From Anticarsia gemmatalis (lineage: Eukaryota > Arthropoda > Insecta > Lepidoptera > Erebidae), in NCBI RefSeq assembly GCF_050436995.1, contig NC_134771.1, positions 4,939,501-5,003,500 of the forward strand: a stretch of DNA of 64,000 nucleotides, given 5' to 3'. Shown in pieces: positions 47,646 through 60,400 of this stretch. Positions within the stretch are counted from its first letter, which is position 1; every line of letters begins with the position of its first letter. The position numbers were made by a program, and so were the translations under genes. The notes below the pieces were generated by a model. It saw only the letters and a list, made by a program, of their open reading frames with translations, was not told where the DNA came from and did not search any database.

Positions 47646-47750
47646 TTTCTGAGGTACATTTAGCGGTAGTTTATCTATTCAAACTGTCATCTTTATATGA
47701 GTTTAAACGCATAGATAAACTACCGCTAAATGTACTTTAGAAACCGATAG
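47646..47750. mobile_element. Hairpin MITE (family H), copy 5
   Basis: TTTCTGAGGTACATTTAGCG arm and complement; the loop variant CTTTATATGAGTTTAAACGC is shared with copies 4 and 7. Confidence 0.7.
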
Positions 47751-47821
47751 TTAGTGATTGAAAGTGATATTTTTAAGGATTTTATGATACAAAGTGATTT
47801 ATATTAATCAAGGATAAATTA

Positions 47822-47952
47822 TGTGCTTCGGAGGGCACGTAAGAAGTCGTCAATTGTTGTCTACTAAGATAACAGTCGTTAAGTCACGTCAAAAGCCTTT
47901 CAAGAGGCTTGAAAATCTTCGACAAAAGATTGACAGTTAACCATACGATAAA
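47822..47952 (+). repeat. 5S-derived SINE, family A, 3' half
   Basis: GTGCTTCGGAGGGCACGTAA to AACCATACGATAAA; the 5S-like head is missing. Confidence 0.6.
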
Positions 47953-49335
47953 ATTAATAAGAATCATAATGTATCAATACAAAATAATCAAAATATTTTA
48001 ATTGGACTTCTTAAATTCTTATCCAGCAACGTCAAAACCCGGATTTCGATTTAAACAGTGCTTATAATTTAACTACTATTTACAAAGGAAACGGACAAAG
48101 AGTAACCAATATACTTCTATTATTATTCAGTGCAAAAACAGGCGTGACGTTTTGTTTGTAAACACAAACTTCCTTTAAAAAAATCTAATCAAAACATTAA
48201 AAAAAAATAAACTCGGAAATCGTACTTTATCAACAAACAAAAAAAAAACTCCGATAGCCAGAATGCAAACCACACCTTCGCCAAAAAAAATAACAACACC
48301 ATTTCCTTTTACCGCCAAAAAAACATCGGAAGGAAACGGATAAAAAATACATCGATAACACTATTTACTCGATTAAATTGACCGATTAAAATGTAATCGA
48401 TTATCGATATAATCTTATATTTACTTTTCACTTTTCGATAATAGCCAGGCCCGTTTTAAGTGTTTTTTTCGACAGGTGCTTTGATTTAACCGAAAGTTTA
48501 CGGTTTTTTATCGGTAATCGTCGAAATAAACGATAAATACGTTTGTAAACCTATCCCATTTGTTGTGTAATAAAGAAATTGGGACGATTTTTATGTTTTT
48601 ATTATGATGTTGACGTGATCAAAACAAAAACAATGATATATGTCGGTTTATTATCGACAGTCGTAGCATCTTATCTTAAAACGATTCATTGAAATTAGGT
48701 TAAACACGTTTTTTCGGAAACACAAACACAATTTATATTTAAAAATAAGAAATACATACATACATAAAATCACTCCTTTTTTCCCAAAACCAAAGAACGC
48801 CACTTGTGAACTATCCATATAAACTTATATTGCTTCATTCACATCCATACATCTTGTTATACAAGACCGAATTAATAGTAACAAAATTTGATATAGCATA
48901 CAACAAAAACTAACAAATTGACAATCACCTCTTTTTGAAAGTCGGTTACTAACCATAAATTTAACATAACGCACAATAAAAACGAACAAATTGACAACCT
49001 CCTCCTTTTTTAAAGTCAGTTAATAAGTAAAAACAATAAAAAATTCACTTTAACGAATTTGAAAGACAACTATTAAGTACATATACATACGTAATACTAC
49101 TGCGTATACGTGCTCGTACGTGCGTATAAGAGCGTATACTTTAGAACCAAAAGTAACGATATGATAGCAATGTCTTCTTCAATGAAATTACAATAAGGGC
49201 AAGGTAAATGGTAAACCTATTTCATGGTGAACAATACGTTGTAAAATATCACCTTGTTTCTAAGATAGACTAGTGTAATTAAAGGTAAATATTATTATAG
49301 GAAGTCTTCTGGGAAACTACTGAAATGATCCTTCA
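47953..49335. other. AT-rich stretch without recognised genes
   Basis: Homopolymer-rich sequence. 48350-48430 carries several ATCGAT/CGATTA words of uncertain meaning. Confidence 0.4.
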
Positions 49336-49339
49336 AATT

Positions 49340-49976
49340 AAATTGCAGAAGCTTGAAAGTCTGGCAACCAGTCTTACTTGTTGTTTGTCGTATGGTTAGT
49401 GGTCAACCTAGTGTCAAAGTTGTTCAAGCCGCCCGAGAGGCCTTTGACGTGGCTTAACGACTGTTATCTTAGTAGACAACAACCGGGACCGACTTTTAAC
49501 GTGCCCTCCGAAGCACGGAGACGCCCAGTTCAAATATCACTATGCGGTCACCCATCTATGGAATGACCGCGCCAATGGTTGCTTAACCCACAGATCGTTT
49601 ACCGACCGGTGAACGCAACTGGCTTACTAAGTGAGGGGTATCTTGTTATAATCGAAGTTAACTAGGCTAGCTAGCTACGCTTGCCGAGGATGTTCTGTGG
49701 ATGGGTGACCATTCTATATATAACGAGTTCCTCCGTGTTTCGGAACTCAGTAAATTGTGAGTCCCGGCTGTCTTTTTAAAGATTTTAGACAGTCGTTAAC
49801 AGTAGTTAGAAGCTTAAAAGTCTGACTACCAGTCTTACCGAGGGGTATTGTGTTATAACCCAGGTAACTGGGTTGTGGAGGTCAGATCGGCAGTCGCTGG
49901 ATGTAAAATATTGGTATTCAGCTGCATCCGGTGAGACTGGCAGCTGACTCCAACATAGTTGGAAGAAAGGCTAACC
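49340..49976 (+). repeat. SINE-B copy split by SINE-A, then a second SINE-B
   Basis: The SINE-B fragment (GCAGAAGCTTGAAAGTCTGG, 49346 to ~49378) resumes at ~49626 (GAGGGGTATCTTGTTATAAT). The gap is a reverse full-length SINE-A (49386-49624) with CTTACT on both sides, a probable target duplication. A further SINE-B follows from ~49668 to its tail at 49976. Confidence 0.7.
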
Positions 49977-50023
49977 TGACGATTATTACTTGATTATTTA
50001 CTGAGAGAGCCTCATTTCATTTT

Positions 50024-50216
50024 TTTTTAAAGATAACTCCCGCACTAAGAATTGCTCTTGTATCGCGGGGACCTTTACAAACATACAAGCAACGGACACA
50101 AATCACAACTAGAATCGAAACAATCATTTGTGGATCGCATAAATAATCGAACCCTCCCGACGCAATGGTAGCAGCGTGGCGGCCTAAATCACTGCGCCAC
50201 GGAGGCAGTTTTCAAG
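50024..50216 (-). repeat. tRNA-derived SINE (T2), reverse
   Basis: Minus strand: CCGTGGCGCAGTGATTTAGG A-box region and a body with GTTTCGATTCTAGTTGTGAT; the tail is GTAAAGGTCCCCGCGATACA. Confidence 0.65.
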
Positions 50217-50646
50217 CTACTCTCAAACAAACAAACAAACATATTTTATAATATTACCTTGTATTTAGATTTCCTATTTGTTTAAACAAAGGGCACGTAT
50301 CACTTCCTAAACGCTTCTAGATGCGTCGTCTTATCACTTGTCTTGTTATCAGTAGAATCAAAGTCATCGGTGATAACACGCGTTCTTGTACTGAGTGTTT
50401 GTTTTTATTATACTAGATGAATCATTTTGCTTTGTCTGAGTTTCTGTTTAGATGTTCAAAGTATTTTATCTGTCTACCTTCTTAAGGTCTAATTTATTTA
50501 TTTAAGGTTTTTGATGTACATACCTACATAAATGATCATATTGCCTCGCATAAGAATCGAACCTAGGCCACCAATTTCTTTGGTAAAAGTCCCTGTCAAA
50601 CTATAATGATTTATTCAAGCATTAATTATTAAAAATATTTTTTTTT

Positions 50647-50920
50647 AACCCATTTCTGCCCCACTGCAGGGCAAGGGTCTCCTCCCAAACGAGGAGGAGG
50701 GATTAGGCATTGAGTCCACCACGCTGGCCAAGTGCGGGTTGGGGACTTTGCATGCCCTCAATATATGTATTAAACAAATTTTAGGCATGTAAGGTTTCCT
50801 AACGATGTTTTCCTTCACCGTTAGAGCAAGTGATAATTATTTCTAATACCCACATAACTTCAAAAAGTCATTGGTGTGGCCTCGGGTTCGAACCTGCGAC
50901 CACTTGAGTGGGAGTTGATG
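50647..50920 (-). repeat. tRNA-derived SINE (T1), reverse
   Basis: Nearly full length from the CCCTGCAGTGGGGCAGAAAT tail to the GGTTCGAACCCGAG B-box; the A-box end is cut off. Confidence 0.7.
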
Positions 50921-52499
50921 ATGTTGTTATTTTAAACACTTAATGTAAAAAACTAGTGAAAGTAACACACCCATTTATTTAAGAATTAAATGCTTAATCA
51001 TGCAAAACATTTACTTTCATATTCTAAGATGAATCACAACATATTTACTTAAATTTAAATAACTAGAAACACGTGTCCTAGAGTTGATTCCCGATTGAAG
51101 CAAATTACTAAAATTGTCTTCTAAATGTTTAGCAACATAATATTTTGATTCTCATAACTATGATTTTGAAGATAATTTATAAAAAAGATTTACGCGTCTA
51201 CAAGAAATTGGAGAAAACCCTTATTTTGAATTGAGAACCTCCTTCTTTTTTAGAGTCGGTTAAAGAACTATCATGTCAACTATTTTATACCGGCTTCATA
51301 AAGAGCATGCTTGCTTTAAATCTGTCTAAAATCTACTATACAGACTATGGAAGTCAGTTTAATGGATTTTAGATAGATTTCATGTCATCGACCAATAACA
51401 CTATATTTTAAAACTTCGATAATATTAGGTAACGATCGCAATACAACGTCCCACATACAAACGGGGTCAACGTCCTCTTATCAAATACAGGCTGTTCATT
51501 AAGCTTAATCTGATTTACTTTCCGCTAATCCTTTTTATTGCGAGGTTTATACAGCGTGTTGTTTTTATTGCGATTTGTTAAAATGTATTTTATTTTTATT
51601 GCAAAGGTTTTTGACATATTTTTTGGATTGTAGGGGATTTACAAACATACAAATCACGGATACAAAGATTATAAAGCTTGTATTTTTCAAGATATGCTTG
51701 ATAAATCTATACTGTTTTCAGTAAGTAATTAAACTTTAATTATTTTAATATTACGAAGTAGAAAACTTTGTGGGCAATTTTCTCTGAAATAACTAAGCCA
51801 ATTTAACAAAGTCTTTTCTTAATACAATAGGCTCGCCTCCTATTACATGGGACTAACATTGTTAAGGCGAAACGTGGGTGTATTTCATACGCCTCTGCCT
51901 ACACCTTCAAGTTACATAGGCGTGATATTATGTATGTAAGAGTACGTAAAAAACTAAATTACCTTTGAGTAATATATTCAACAATAGCTTTTAAAATCCG
52001 GACGTTTCTACGCAGGCGGACCCGTGGGTGTAAACACTAAGCTAGCTTTAAAATAAAACTGCAGTTTGTTTATGCGAACATTACTCTTAAACTACTGAAC
52101 ACATTTTAGCGAAAAAACTAGCTTACACGTGGATGATAGTCACAAGCGAAGGTTTGCCTATTAATAAAAGGCCTTCTATCAACACAGCTGAAATTGCTGA
52201 ACGCATAGTGATGAAATTTACAATACCAGTAGTACTCTCTCGTGACTATAAAAAAATACTTTACTTATAGTTAACCATTAGTTTTAATAAACCGAATTAT
52301 ACAGTAATTTTACTACGTGGCTATAGGTATGTTAAATTTTAAACAAGAAACTGTTAGGTTAAATACACAATTATAAATATGTTCTATACAATACACATTA
52401 AATATAACAAAAAAGAACTATAAGCCTTACTTAAACTTAAATGGCCATTTTAAATACTCATACTCACTCTTTTGAACAAAAAAATGCTTTAACATTATA
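50921..52499. other. No gene seen
   Basis: AT-rich. A scrap GCCTCCTATTACATGGGACT at 51834 also occurs at ~44897, marking an unclassified repeat. Confidence 0.4.
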
Positions 52500-52828
52500 G
52501 AAATGCTTTGTTTTCTTAACGAAATCCATATTCGCTGTTATTTCGTTATTTCTACCATTAGGTCGGGGAAAAAGTCTTTTCGCATTATAGTATGTATGAA
52601 CTTGTAGTAAAATCTCTTTGGCTTCAAGAATCACAAATGAGTACACGGTTCATTAGGTTTCTTTCAGTGAGCTCGTGAGGTACCCAAATATCGAGCTTTT
52701 TGTGTAGAGAAAAGATTTTATTACAAGTTCATACATACTATAATGCGAAAAGACTTTTTCCCCGACCTAATAGAATACTTTGTTTTCTGAACGACATCCA
52801 TATTCGCTCAGTTATTTCGTTATATCTA
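52500..52828. mobile_element. Mariner-like MITE between ~57-bp direct repeats
   Basis: The MITE spans 52558-52770 (TTAGGTCGGGG ... CCCCGACCTAA). The 57 bases before it (CTTTGTTTTCTTAACGAAAT) and after it (CTTTGTTTTCTGAACGACAT) are near-identical direct copies. Confidence 0.7.
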
Positions 52829-53074
52829 TACTAATATTATAAAGCTGAAGAGTTTGTTTGTTTGTTTGAACGCGCAAATCTCAGAAACTACTGGTCCGAT
52901 TTGAAAAATTCTTTCAGTGTTAGATAGCCCATTTATCGAGGAAGGCTATAGGCAGTATATCATCACGCTACGACCAATAGGAGCAGAGTACCAGTAAAAA
53001 ATGTTACAAAAGCGGGGAAAAAATTCACCCAATCTCTCTAATGTGACGCAAGCGAAGTTGCGCGGGTCAGCTAG
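52825..53074 (+). mobile_element. Non-autonomous Helitron
   Basis: TCTATACTAATATTATAAAG ... GTTGCGCGGGTCAGCTAG/T. Confidence 0.75.
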
Positions 53075-54479
53075 TATACTATAATACGTGAACGAGAATA
53101 GCAAACGTATATTAGCGGAAAGGTCAACACCCTGTATGTGTGTCAGGACTCAATCCACACCCGTACTTACTGAAAATCTATTTTTATGGCAAAGATGTTT
53201 GCAAAAATAATGCCAAATGAATATCTCTCTCTTATGGGAAAACGGCGTGATTTTTTGTATGTATGTGATGTTGTTCACAAAAATACTAAATATAATACAC
53301 AATACAATTATAACATCTTTATTTAAAACTAGGTTTCTAACAAACTAACGACTAACACAAAGCGCGAGCACACTCAAAAAAAAACTACACAAGCGGACAT
53401 CGAACCCACATCCGTAACGAACCAACAATTTTTTTCCACGCAAGAATCGAACCGACTAATCGTAAAAAGTAGGGTACTAAAACATAACCACACATTCAAA
53501 AACCGAACACGTTTTCAAAATTCAAAATGGCGAACTTTCTTTTTAAGTTTTTTAAAATTACTTATTAAAATTTATATAATTATAATTAAATCACATACCT
53601 TCACTAATGTCGGTGACACACAGACAGAAGTGGATAAGGCACTTATTACTATATACTTGTTATCTTATAGATAACAGATAAACGAATGATATCTATCGTT
53701 ACACGGCGTTATAATACGAAAAGAGAACGGCCGTTGGGTGCTAAACTAACTATCAAAAATAAACTTTATTAGTATAGAAATAAGGTTTAAAATCGTTCGA
53801 AGTACTTAATATGACGTTCGTAAGTAAATATCTATGTGTGAATTACGTCAAAATTTTCATGTATGTGCAAAAAACTACTCTAATTGCTTTATATAGAGTC
53901 GAAATTGCAACATTTCAAACAAAAAGAAAAGACAATTCTAAGAAAATAAGTATGTGAGAGTCTAATATTCGAAAAAAATAAAAGAATTATACTAATAAAT
54001 ATTTGTGTTGAACCAAAATGGACTTTATACGTATATAAATAGAGTTCAAAACAAGACTCACCGTTCGTTCCACTTATGATTTATTAAAAACAAACGTTTT
54101 AAAATTTGACATTGACTTGCGCAATTCGCGTTCGAATTTTGAAAAGCGACTCTGTGCTGTATGCACAGATTATATACTCCCGCGTTTAGTTACAGCAGGA
54201 AACTTGTCGTTGCGTCATTGCTATTTTTATGTTCGCTATTCAGTCGTTAAACGGAATAACGAAACGCAACGTGGCCAATTCGTTAGTGCTATGTGTGTTA
54301 TGTGTGTCTTTTATTTAGTGAATACGTATTTAGGTGTGATTTGGCGTAATATTATCTTAGAAATATGATATTTTTTTGCGATTGAGATATTAATTTTAAA
54401 GTTTGAAGTAAGTAGTTTGAGTTATTATTGGTTAAGTTAACCACGTGTTCCAGATATTTGCTGATATGATCTAGATATA
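53075..54479. other. No gene recognised
   Basis: A candidate minus-strand donor (GTGAAG/GTATGT near 53600) lies next to a slightly GC-richer patch and could belong to an upstream ZIP exon. The 83-codon frame at 54117 has no recognisable domain and is not called. Confidence 0.3.
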
Positions 54480-54600
54480 GATAGATAAAAGCCGAGTGGT
54501 ATAAGTTGTTACCTCTCATGCAAGTGATTGCTGGTTCAAACCCGGGCAATCTGTCAACCCGAGAGTTGAACCCTTGACCTCGTGATCAGCAATCCTGAAA
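54480..54600 (+). repeat. tRNA-derived SINE (T1-like) head
   Basis: AAAGCCGAGTGGTATAAG A-box and GGTTCAAACCCGGG B-box; no body follows. Confidence 0.5.
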
Positions 54601-54908
54601 ACGAGTCTATTGCGATATTTTTCATAACTTTACAGTCTTTGAATAATATTTTCAGTCCGTTACAAGGAAAACTTGTTCAGTAACGAAACGTTACAGATAC
54701 TAGAGGCTTTAACAATCGTTTTATCCTGTTTCATTATATTAATGAGGTTATTATGGAATTCACAGTTTGCGTTATAATAAAATTCTTGTATATTTGTTTT
54801 TAGAAATGTATCTATATGCGTAATATCATATTATAAGTGCGTTATAACGACATTTTTAACTATCTCTGACGACTAGCAAACCTATAATATACTTTCTACC
54901 ACCCTTTA

Positions 54909-54976
54909 TCCTGGGCAAGAGTCTCCTCCCGTAATGAGGGAGGGGTTAGGCCTTGAGCCCACCACGCTGGCCCTGA
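54909..54976 (-). repeat. tRNA-derived SINE (T1) 3' fragment
   Basis: Contains GGGCAAGAGTCTCCTCCCGT and CCACCACGCTGGCC only. Confidence 0.55.
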
Positions 54977-55549
54977 ATTTTAAACTCTATAATTTTAAGA
55001 GAGTCTCGTTAAAATTGGTTCGGCCGTTTTCGAGGTTAGACCGGACAAACAGACAAAAAGTTTACAAACGAGTTTTCGATTCTTGGTATTATGTGAATGT
55101 GAATCTGCGAATAGTAAGCAAAGCAAGAGTATAAGATTATTCATAATAATTAATTATTGAATGAATATAAAGATTTCTCTGAGATACATCTCGTCAAAAC
55201 ATCGGGTAATACGATAACTTGTTACAATAATATTCTCTTTCATTCAAGTACTGGAAATTGATTCATTGATGATTGATAAAAAGTGCGTTTCTCATTCGTC
55301 TTTTTCGTGCAAAACGGCTGGACCGATTTCGATAAAATGTAAGTTTTGAATTTTTTTTTCGGTCACTCACAATGTTTTCTCAAAAACTATAAAGCCTCCA
55401 ATGATGTCTTAACAAACTGGGTGAATGGCAAGCGATCTTTGCTTATTTGGATAAAACAAACTTTCTCCTATTGACATAAGCGCTCCATATATACCTAAGC
55501 ATATTTAAACACCATCATATATAACGAGTAAGTACTCCAGGTTCGAATC

Positions 55550-55685
55550 CCATATCATAAGTTGGTAGCTCCCACGTGGTCGACGGTTCAAACCCGAGGC
55601 AACACACCAACGACTTTTCCAAGTTATGTGTGTATTAGAAATAATTATCACTTGTTCTAACAGTGAAGGAAAACATAAAGAAGGA
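55550..55685 (+). repeat. tRNA-derived SINE (T1) head in plus orientation
   Basis: TAGCTCCCACGTGGTCGACG, B-box GGTTCAAACCCGAGGCAACA, then ACTTTTCCAAGTTATGTGTG; the A-box is lost. Confidence 0.55.
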
Positions 55686-56079
55686 AGAAAAATAGTAAAC
55701 ATATAAAATTATCGTTTAACGAAACGTACGTTGAGACGCTCCGCGATAAGGCTGAAAAAATTTGGGTGCAACATTTTAAAACGATAAGCACCTTGCAAAA
55801 TAAAGTGCAATCAAGATAAGTTTAACGCACAGGCAGTTGTTTTTATAGCACTAGTCAAATCCCCTGGATTTACTCGCATTATTGATAAAGAGTGATTGAT
55901 GTGAGCTGTTTGAAAAATAAGTCACATGCACCTTTAAGGTACCTTAAGGTTTCTCAATTTATCGCTACTTTTACACAGAAATATCAAATTTTCAATAAAG
56001 TATTGTAACCCTTTTCTTTTTAACCGACTTCAAGAAAGGAGGAGGTTTTCAATTCGACAGTTTTTTGTGTTTAAAAAAG

Positions 56080-56252
56080 GCAACTCCCGCGCTAGTGTGT
56101 TTTCTTGGGACGCGGTAAGTTTTACAAACATACAAACAACGGACACAAAGATCGTTCTAATAATTTTCCTGTGTGGGCATCGAATTCACGACCTCCAGAC
56201 GCAGTGGTAGTGGCGAGGCGACCACTTTAACCACAGCGCCACGGACGTCGTC
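56080..56252 (-). repeat. tRNA-derived SINE (T2), reverse
   Basis: Minus: TCCGTGGCGCTGTGGTTAAA A-box region, GTGAATTCGATGCCCACAC B-box region, tail to CAACTCCCGCGCTA on plus. Confidence 0.65.
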
Positions 56253-56288
56253 AAATAGTTTTTATTTGTCTAAGAAAAAACGTATTAA

Positions 56289-56408
56289 CCCCTGTTTTCT
56301 GAGGTAAATTAAGCGGTAGTCTATCTATTCAATAGCGTTAAAACTCATATAAAAAAACGCTATTGAATAGATAAACTACCGCTAAATGTACTCAGAAACC
56401 GGGGATTA
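56289..56408. mobile_element. Hairpin MITE (family H), copy 6
   Basis: AACCCCTGTTTTCTGAGGTA arm and complement ACTCAGAAACCGGGGATTAG. Confidence 0.75.
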
Positions 56409-56564
56409 GTCCTTGTAAAATGAGAGATAATATTGGTATTTAATCATCATGTCAGCCAAAAGATATTCAGTATAGGATTCTACAAAAGTCTTCGTTTTAA
56501 AATATTTTGTTTTCATATCAACATAACATACAAATCAACAAAGAATATTTCCAGTAAGTCCCGA

Positions 56565-56650
56565 GTGTTGTTGTATGTTATCGTGTCTGGGAATCGAACC
56601 CCGGACCGCTGCCAAGAACGGACGACATTCTTCGCAATCCGTCCTGAGTG
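56565..56650 (-). repeat. tRNA-like SINE remnant, reverse
   Basis: Minus strand carries GGGGTTCGATTCCCAGACAC (B-box) and an A-box-like region further up. No intact cloverleaf is obvious. Confidence 0.35.
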
Positions 56651-56846
56651 ACTTTGAAATTATTATTATGATATTTTAGTTACAGTGTTATAATGTCTCA
56701 CTTCTTTTTATTTAAGGGTTAAGCAGAAAGGTATACAAATATTTAATTAAACACGGAAAGATTTAGACAAACAAACAACAAACTGTTATGCATTTCGGTA
56801 ATTTTTTAAAATGTAATTTTTATTTTTTAACTTGAATAAATAAAAA

Positions 56847-57116
56847 TCTATACTAATATTATAAAGCTGAAGAGTTTGTTTGTTTGATTGTTTGTTTGTT
56901 TGTTTGAACGCGCTAATCTCAGGAACTACTGGTCCGATTTGAAAAATTCTTTCAATGTTAGATAGCCCATTTATCGAGAAAGGTTATAGGCTATATATCA
57001 TCACGCTACAACCAATAGGAGCAGAGTACGAGTAAAAAATGTTACAAAAACGGGGAAAAATTTCACCATTCTCTCTTATGTGACGCAAGCGACGCGACGT
57101 TGCGCGGGACAGCTAG
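56847..57116 (+). mobile_element. Non-autonomous Helitron
   Basis: TCTATACTAATATTATAAAG ... GACGCAAGCGACGCGACGTT, GACAGCTAG/T. Confidence 0.7.
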
Positions 57117-57604
57117 TGATGTATAAAATCTTTTCATTTTACGTACTGGGATTGGGAATCGAATCTACAGCCACGTAGGTCTTCCTACGTGTAAGTTCTA
57201 ATTTGTATTTTTTCAAAAACGATAAAATATCAGCAAATACATACATACATAAAATCACGCCTTCTTAGGGGTAGGAAATAATATCCTTATTATAATAAAA
57301 GACAAACCAATCATCATTATCATTAACAAAACTAATTAAAAAACAAAAATATTTACATTAAACACATCAAAAAATACTGGACGGATATCAAAGATACTTT
57401 ATCCAGTATATCTTTGAGTAAGTGCCAAGTATAATAAACTAATTATTTTAATTACGTTATATGTATGTGGATGAAGCAAATGCAAATAAGACCTCTTTAT
57501 TTTTCGCTATAGCCACTAATGCTTCCGTATTCATTTTGTATGGTTAGTGGTCCATGTAGTATTCAAGAGCAACCGCAAGAAAAGTCCATGAAAACTGAAT
57601 ATTT

Positions 57605-58763
57605 CGCTACTTCGGGGAAGAAAGGGCGTAAAAGCCAAAATAGCAACTTTACAGGGGAGCGAAAAAACGATTTTTTTTTTAAATTTTGGAAAATAACTTT
57701 TTTTTCAATAGAGTTAAATTCGAATGAATTGGTGATATTTACTTGCATTTAAGTGCTCTTTAATATCAAGAAGCTTAATTTTAAGTAGACCTTATGGTTT
57801 AGAAGATAGGATGGATTTACGACCCAAAATTTTAATAAAAATGGCTTTTACACCGTCTATAAATACGTACTATAGGACGTAAATCCACAAATATCTATAA
57901 TGCTAACATACATCGTGTCGTATAAACCATCTTTAGACAGTGAAAAGGTCGTAATGACTGCACCACTTATAACAATTATCGTGAGTAAACCTACAATTAT
58001 TATAATTTTGTAAGATTTAATGTGGTGACTATTGAAATTAAGGTGCATAGAAGCTCAAAATAATAGCATAATAATTATTATTATCTGATTTATCATAGTT
58101 CTATATTACAAAAGAAAAAATTTTTTATAACGAATTAGGTTACCTACCTGTTAAGTTAAATGCACACGATTCATGAATAGTGAAACAAAAGAAAAGATTT
58201 AATTGAATTGAACTTTGATTATTTTCATTAATTTAAATTTTAAGTTAACTGTGATAAATAATTACTATCATCTAATAAAAAGTAAGAAAACGAAACAAAA
58301 AACAGAAAAGGAAATAGAAAAAAGAGAAGATTACTAATTATTGTCAATTTGATTTGATTTATGAATGAATAAAACTGATTTGCATCTTAACTAAATTTAT
58401 TTATTTAATACACCAATACCTACCTAGTAGAATAAATTACAAACATACCATTATTTTATACTATTTTATCAATTTTAGTTAATTTATACGTAATATATAT
58501 TGTATTTACGACCAAATATTCTTTCATACTATGGTGATACGCCCTTATTAATTTGAAATAATTAAATAATGTCATATATGTCAATGTTTTATAATAAAAA
58601 TGGTTTTGGTGAGAAAAAAATCATGGGGGTAAAAGCCATTTTTTTGGGAATATTGAAATTTTAAATATACAGATCGATAGAGCGTCGAAAACTAAACAAA
58701 GTTGCATTATTAACTCATTTTGGCCAAAAGTGGCTTTTACGCCCTTTCTTCCCCGAAGTAGCG
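57605..58763. mobile_element. ~1.16-kb element with perfect 33-bp inverted ends
   Basis: CGCTACTTCGGGGAAGAAAG... at 57605-57637 is exactly complementary to 58731-58763. The word GTAAAAGCCA recurs inside in both orientations (57842, 58628). No transposase frame. Class unknown. Confidence 0.75.
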
Positions 58764-59104
58764 ATTTGTGCCATTATTACAATAGAAAATCTCATTCTAA
58801 ATTATATGCCAATTCATTCTTACATATCTTTACTCTACATCGAAATACTTTACTTGTAAAAATAATTATGTTATAACAACAAAAGTAACCATAACACAAC
58901 ATTACAGTTTTGTACAAAAATATCATACCTTAACTACGCACCAAAATAAAAAAAAAGAACAGATACAATATTTATTAAGAACAAAACACTCTAACAACTA
59001 GCAAATCTAACCATTTTATGAAAACCTCAAAAAAAACTTATTTGAAAATATATTCGCAACAAGCATCATTTTTTCCCCTATTTTTGTGCTAAGCAAAGAC
59101 CTTT

Positions 59105-59295
59105 CAACAACAAAACAAAAAAAAACCACTCACCAAACGTAAATTTTCTTGTAAATTCAAATACATAAACGTGTTTCGTGTAACGCTGCGCCTGCGCACA
59201 CACGGTGTACGAGTAATTACCCGAACGGCGAGGCGATAAGCTATCGTAGCGATAACTGCCGTTATTTCGCTATAACGAAACGTCGTTATAGCGAG
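59105..59295 (-). promoter_or_regulatory. GC-rich patch, possible 5' non-coding exon of the ZIP gene
   Basis: CpG-rich sequence ends on the minus strand in a good donor (ACGTTTG/GTGAGTGG near 59134) with no open frame. The ZIP gene needs an upstream exon on this strand. The link across ~19 kb is inference only. Confidence 0.25.
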
Positions 59296-59391
59296 CGCCA
59301 TAGAGTAAGTTTGTAGATGATTTTTTTGTGTATTTTACCTATTTTTGTGTAGAATTTTTTCACGAAGTTTTTCTTATTTCCTTTTTTATTT

Positions 59392-59562
59392 AAAGATAAC
59401 TCCGCGGGGATTTTTACAAGCATACAAACAACGGACACAAAGTACAATCAGACCCGAAAATAATATTTGTAGATCGCACAAATAATTGTTCCGTGCGGGA
59501 CTCGAACGACGCAGTGGTAGTGGCGTGGCGACCACCTAAACCACTGCACCACGGAGGTCGAT
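59392..59562 (-). repeat. tRNA-derived SINE (T2), reverse
   Basis: Minus: CCTCCGTGGTGCAGTGGTTT A-box region, B-box region GTTCGAGTCCCGCACGGAAC, body with GTTTTCGGGTCTGATTGTAC. Confidence 0.7.
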
Positions 59563-60146
59563 ATTTTGTCTTTTTTTCACACCTCAACAGTTGAGCAATT
59601 TTTTATTGACCTATCAGCACTGAACAGACACCAGGACAAACAGTTTTAGTGGGAAAGAGGCCTTTGCCCAGCAGCGGGACAGAAAGGGCTAACGGAAAAA
59701 AGGAGCCTGAAAAGTTATATCCCGGGTCACGCCTGAAAAATTGTCTTTCACACAGCAAAGTTATATTTTTATAACTAATTGTCGCCTTGTAGGACCACAA
59801 ACATACAAATAACAAGTGTTAAAAATAACTATATAAGTAGTTATTTGACATTAGTGAGAAGTGAATGGATGGTACAGTAACGACTAACGCAGCAAGATCC
59901 CAGACTCGTGTGTATTTAAAGACGGCCTTCTGAGCCGTGAGAATGTTCAGTGTTTTTGTTTCGTTTTATACTTATTTTGATGTTAAACTTTCAGTTACTT
60001 TTATAGGAAAAAAGGAATAACAATCTATATTACCACACTAAGTTCTGTAGTGGGAATATTTGTAACTTAATCACGCTAAAATTACCTAACGGATTTTGAT
60101 GATATTATTCCTACACAGTAGTTTATGGCCTGTATTGACATACAAA

Positions 60147-60400
60147 TCTATACTAATCTATACTAATATTATAAAGCTGAAGAGTTTGTTTGTTTGTTTG
60201 AACGCGCTAATCTCGGGAGCTACTGGTCCGATTTGAAAAATTCTTTCAGTGTTAGATAGCCCATTTTTTGAGGAAGGCTATAGGCTATATATCAACACGC
60301 TACGACCAATAGGAGCAGAGTACCAGTGAAAAATGTTACAAAAACGGGGAAAATTATGATTCTCTTATGTGACGCAAGCGAAGTTGCGCGGGTCAGCTAG
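60147..60400 (+). mobile_element. Non-autonomous Helitron
   Basis: TCTATACTAATCTATACTAA (duplicated 5' end) ... GTTGCGCGGGTCAGCTAG/T. Confidence 0.75.

Noticed and set aside
54117..54368. 83-codon plus-strand frame
   Set aside because: Starts with a plausible Met but has no recognisable domain, no splice support and no conserved composition.
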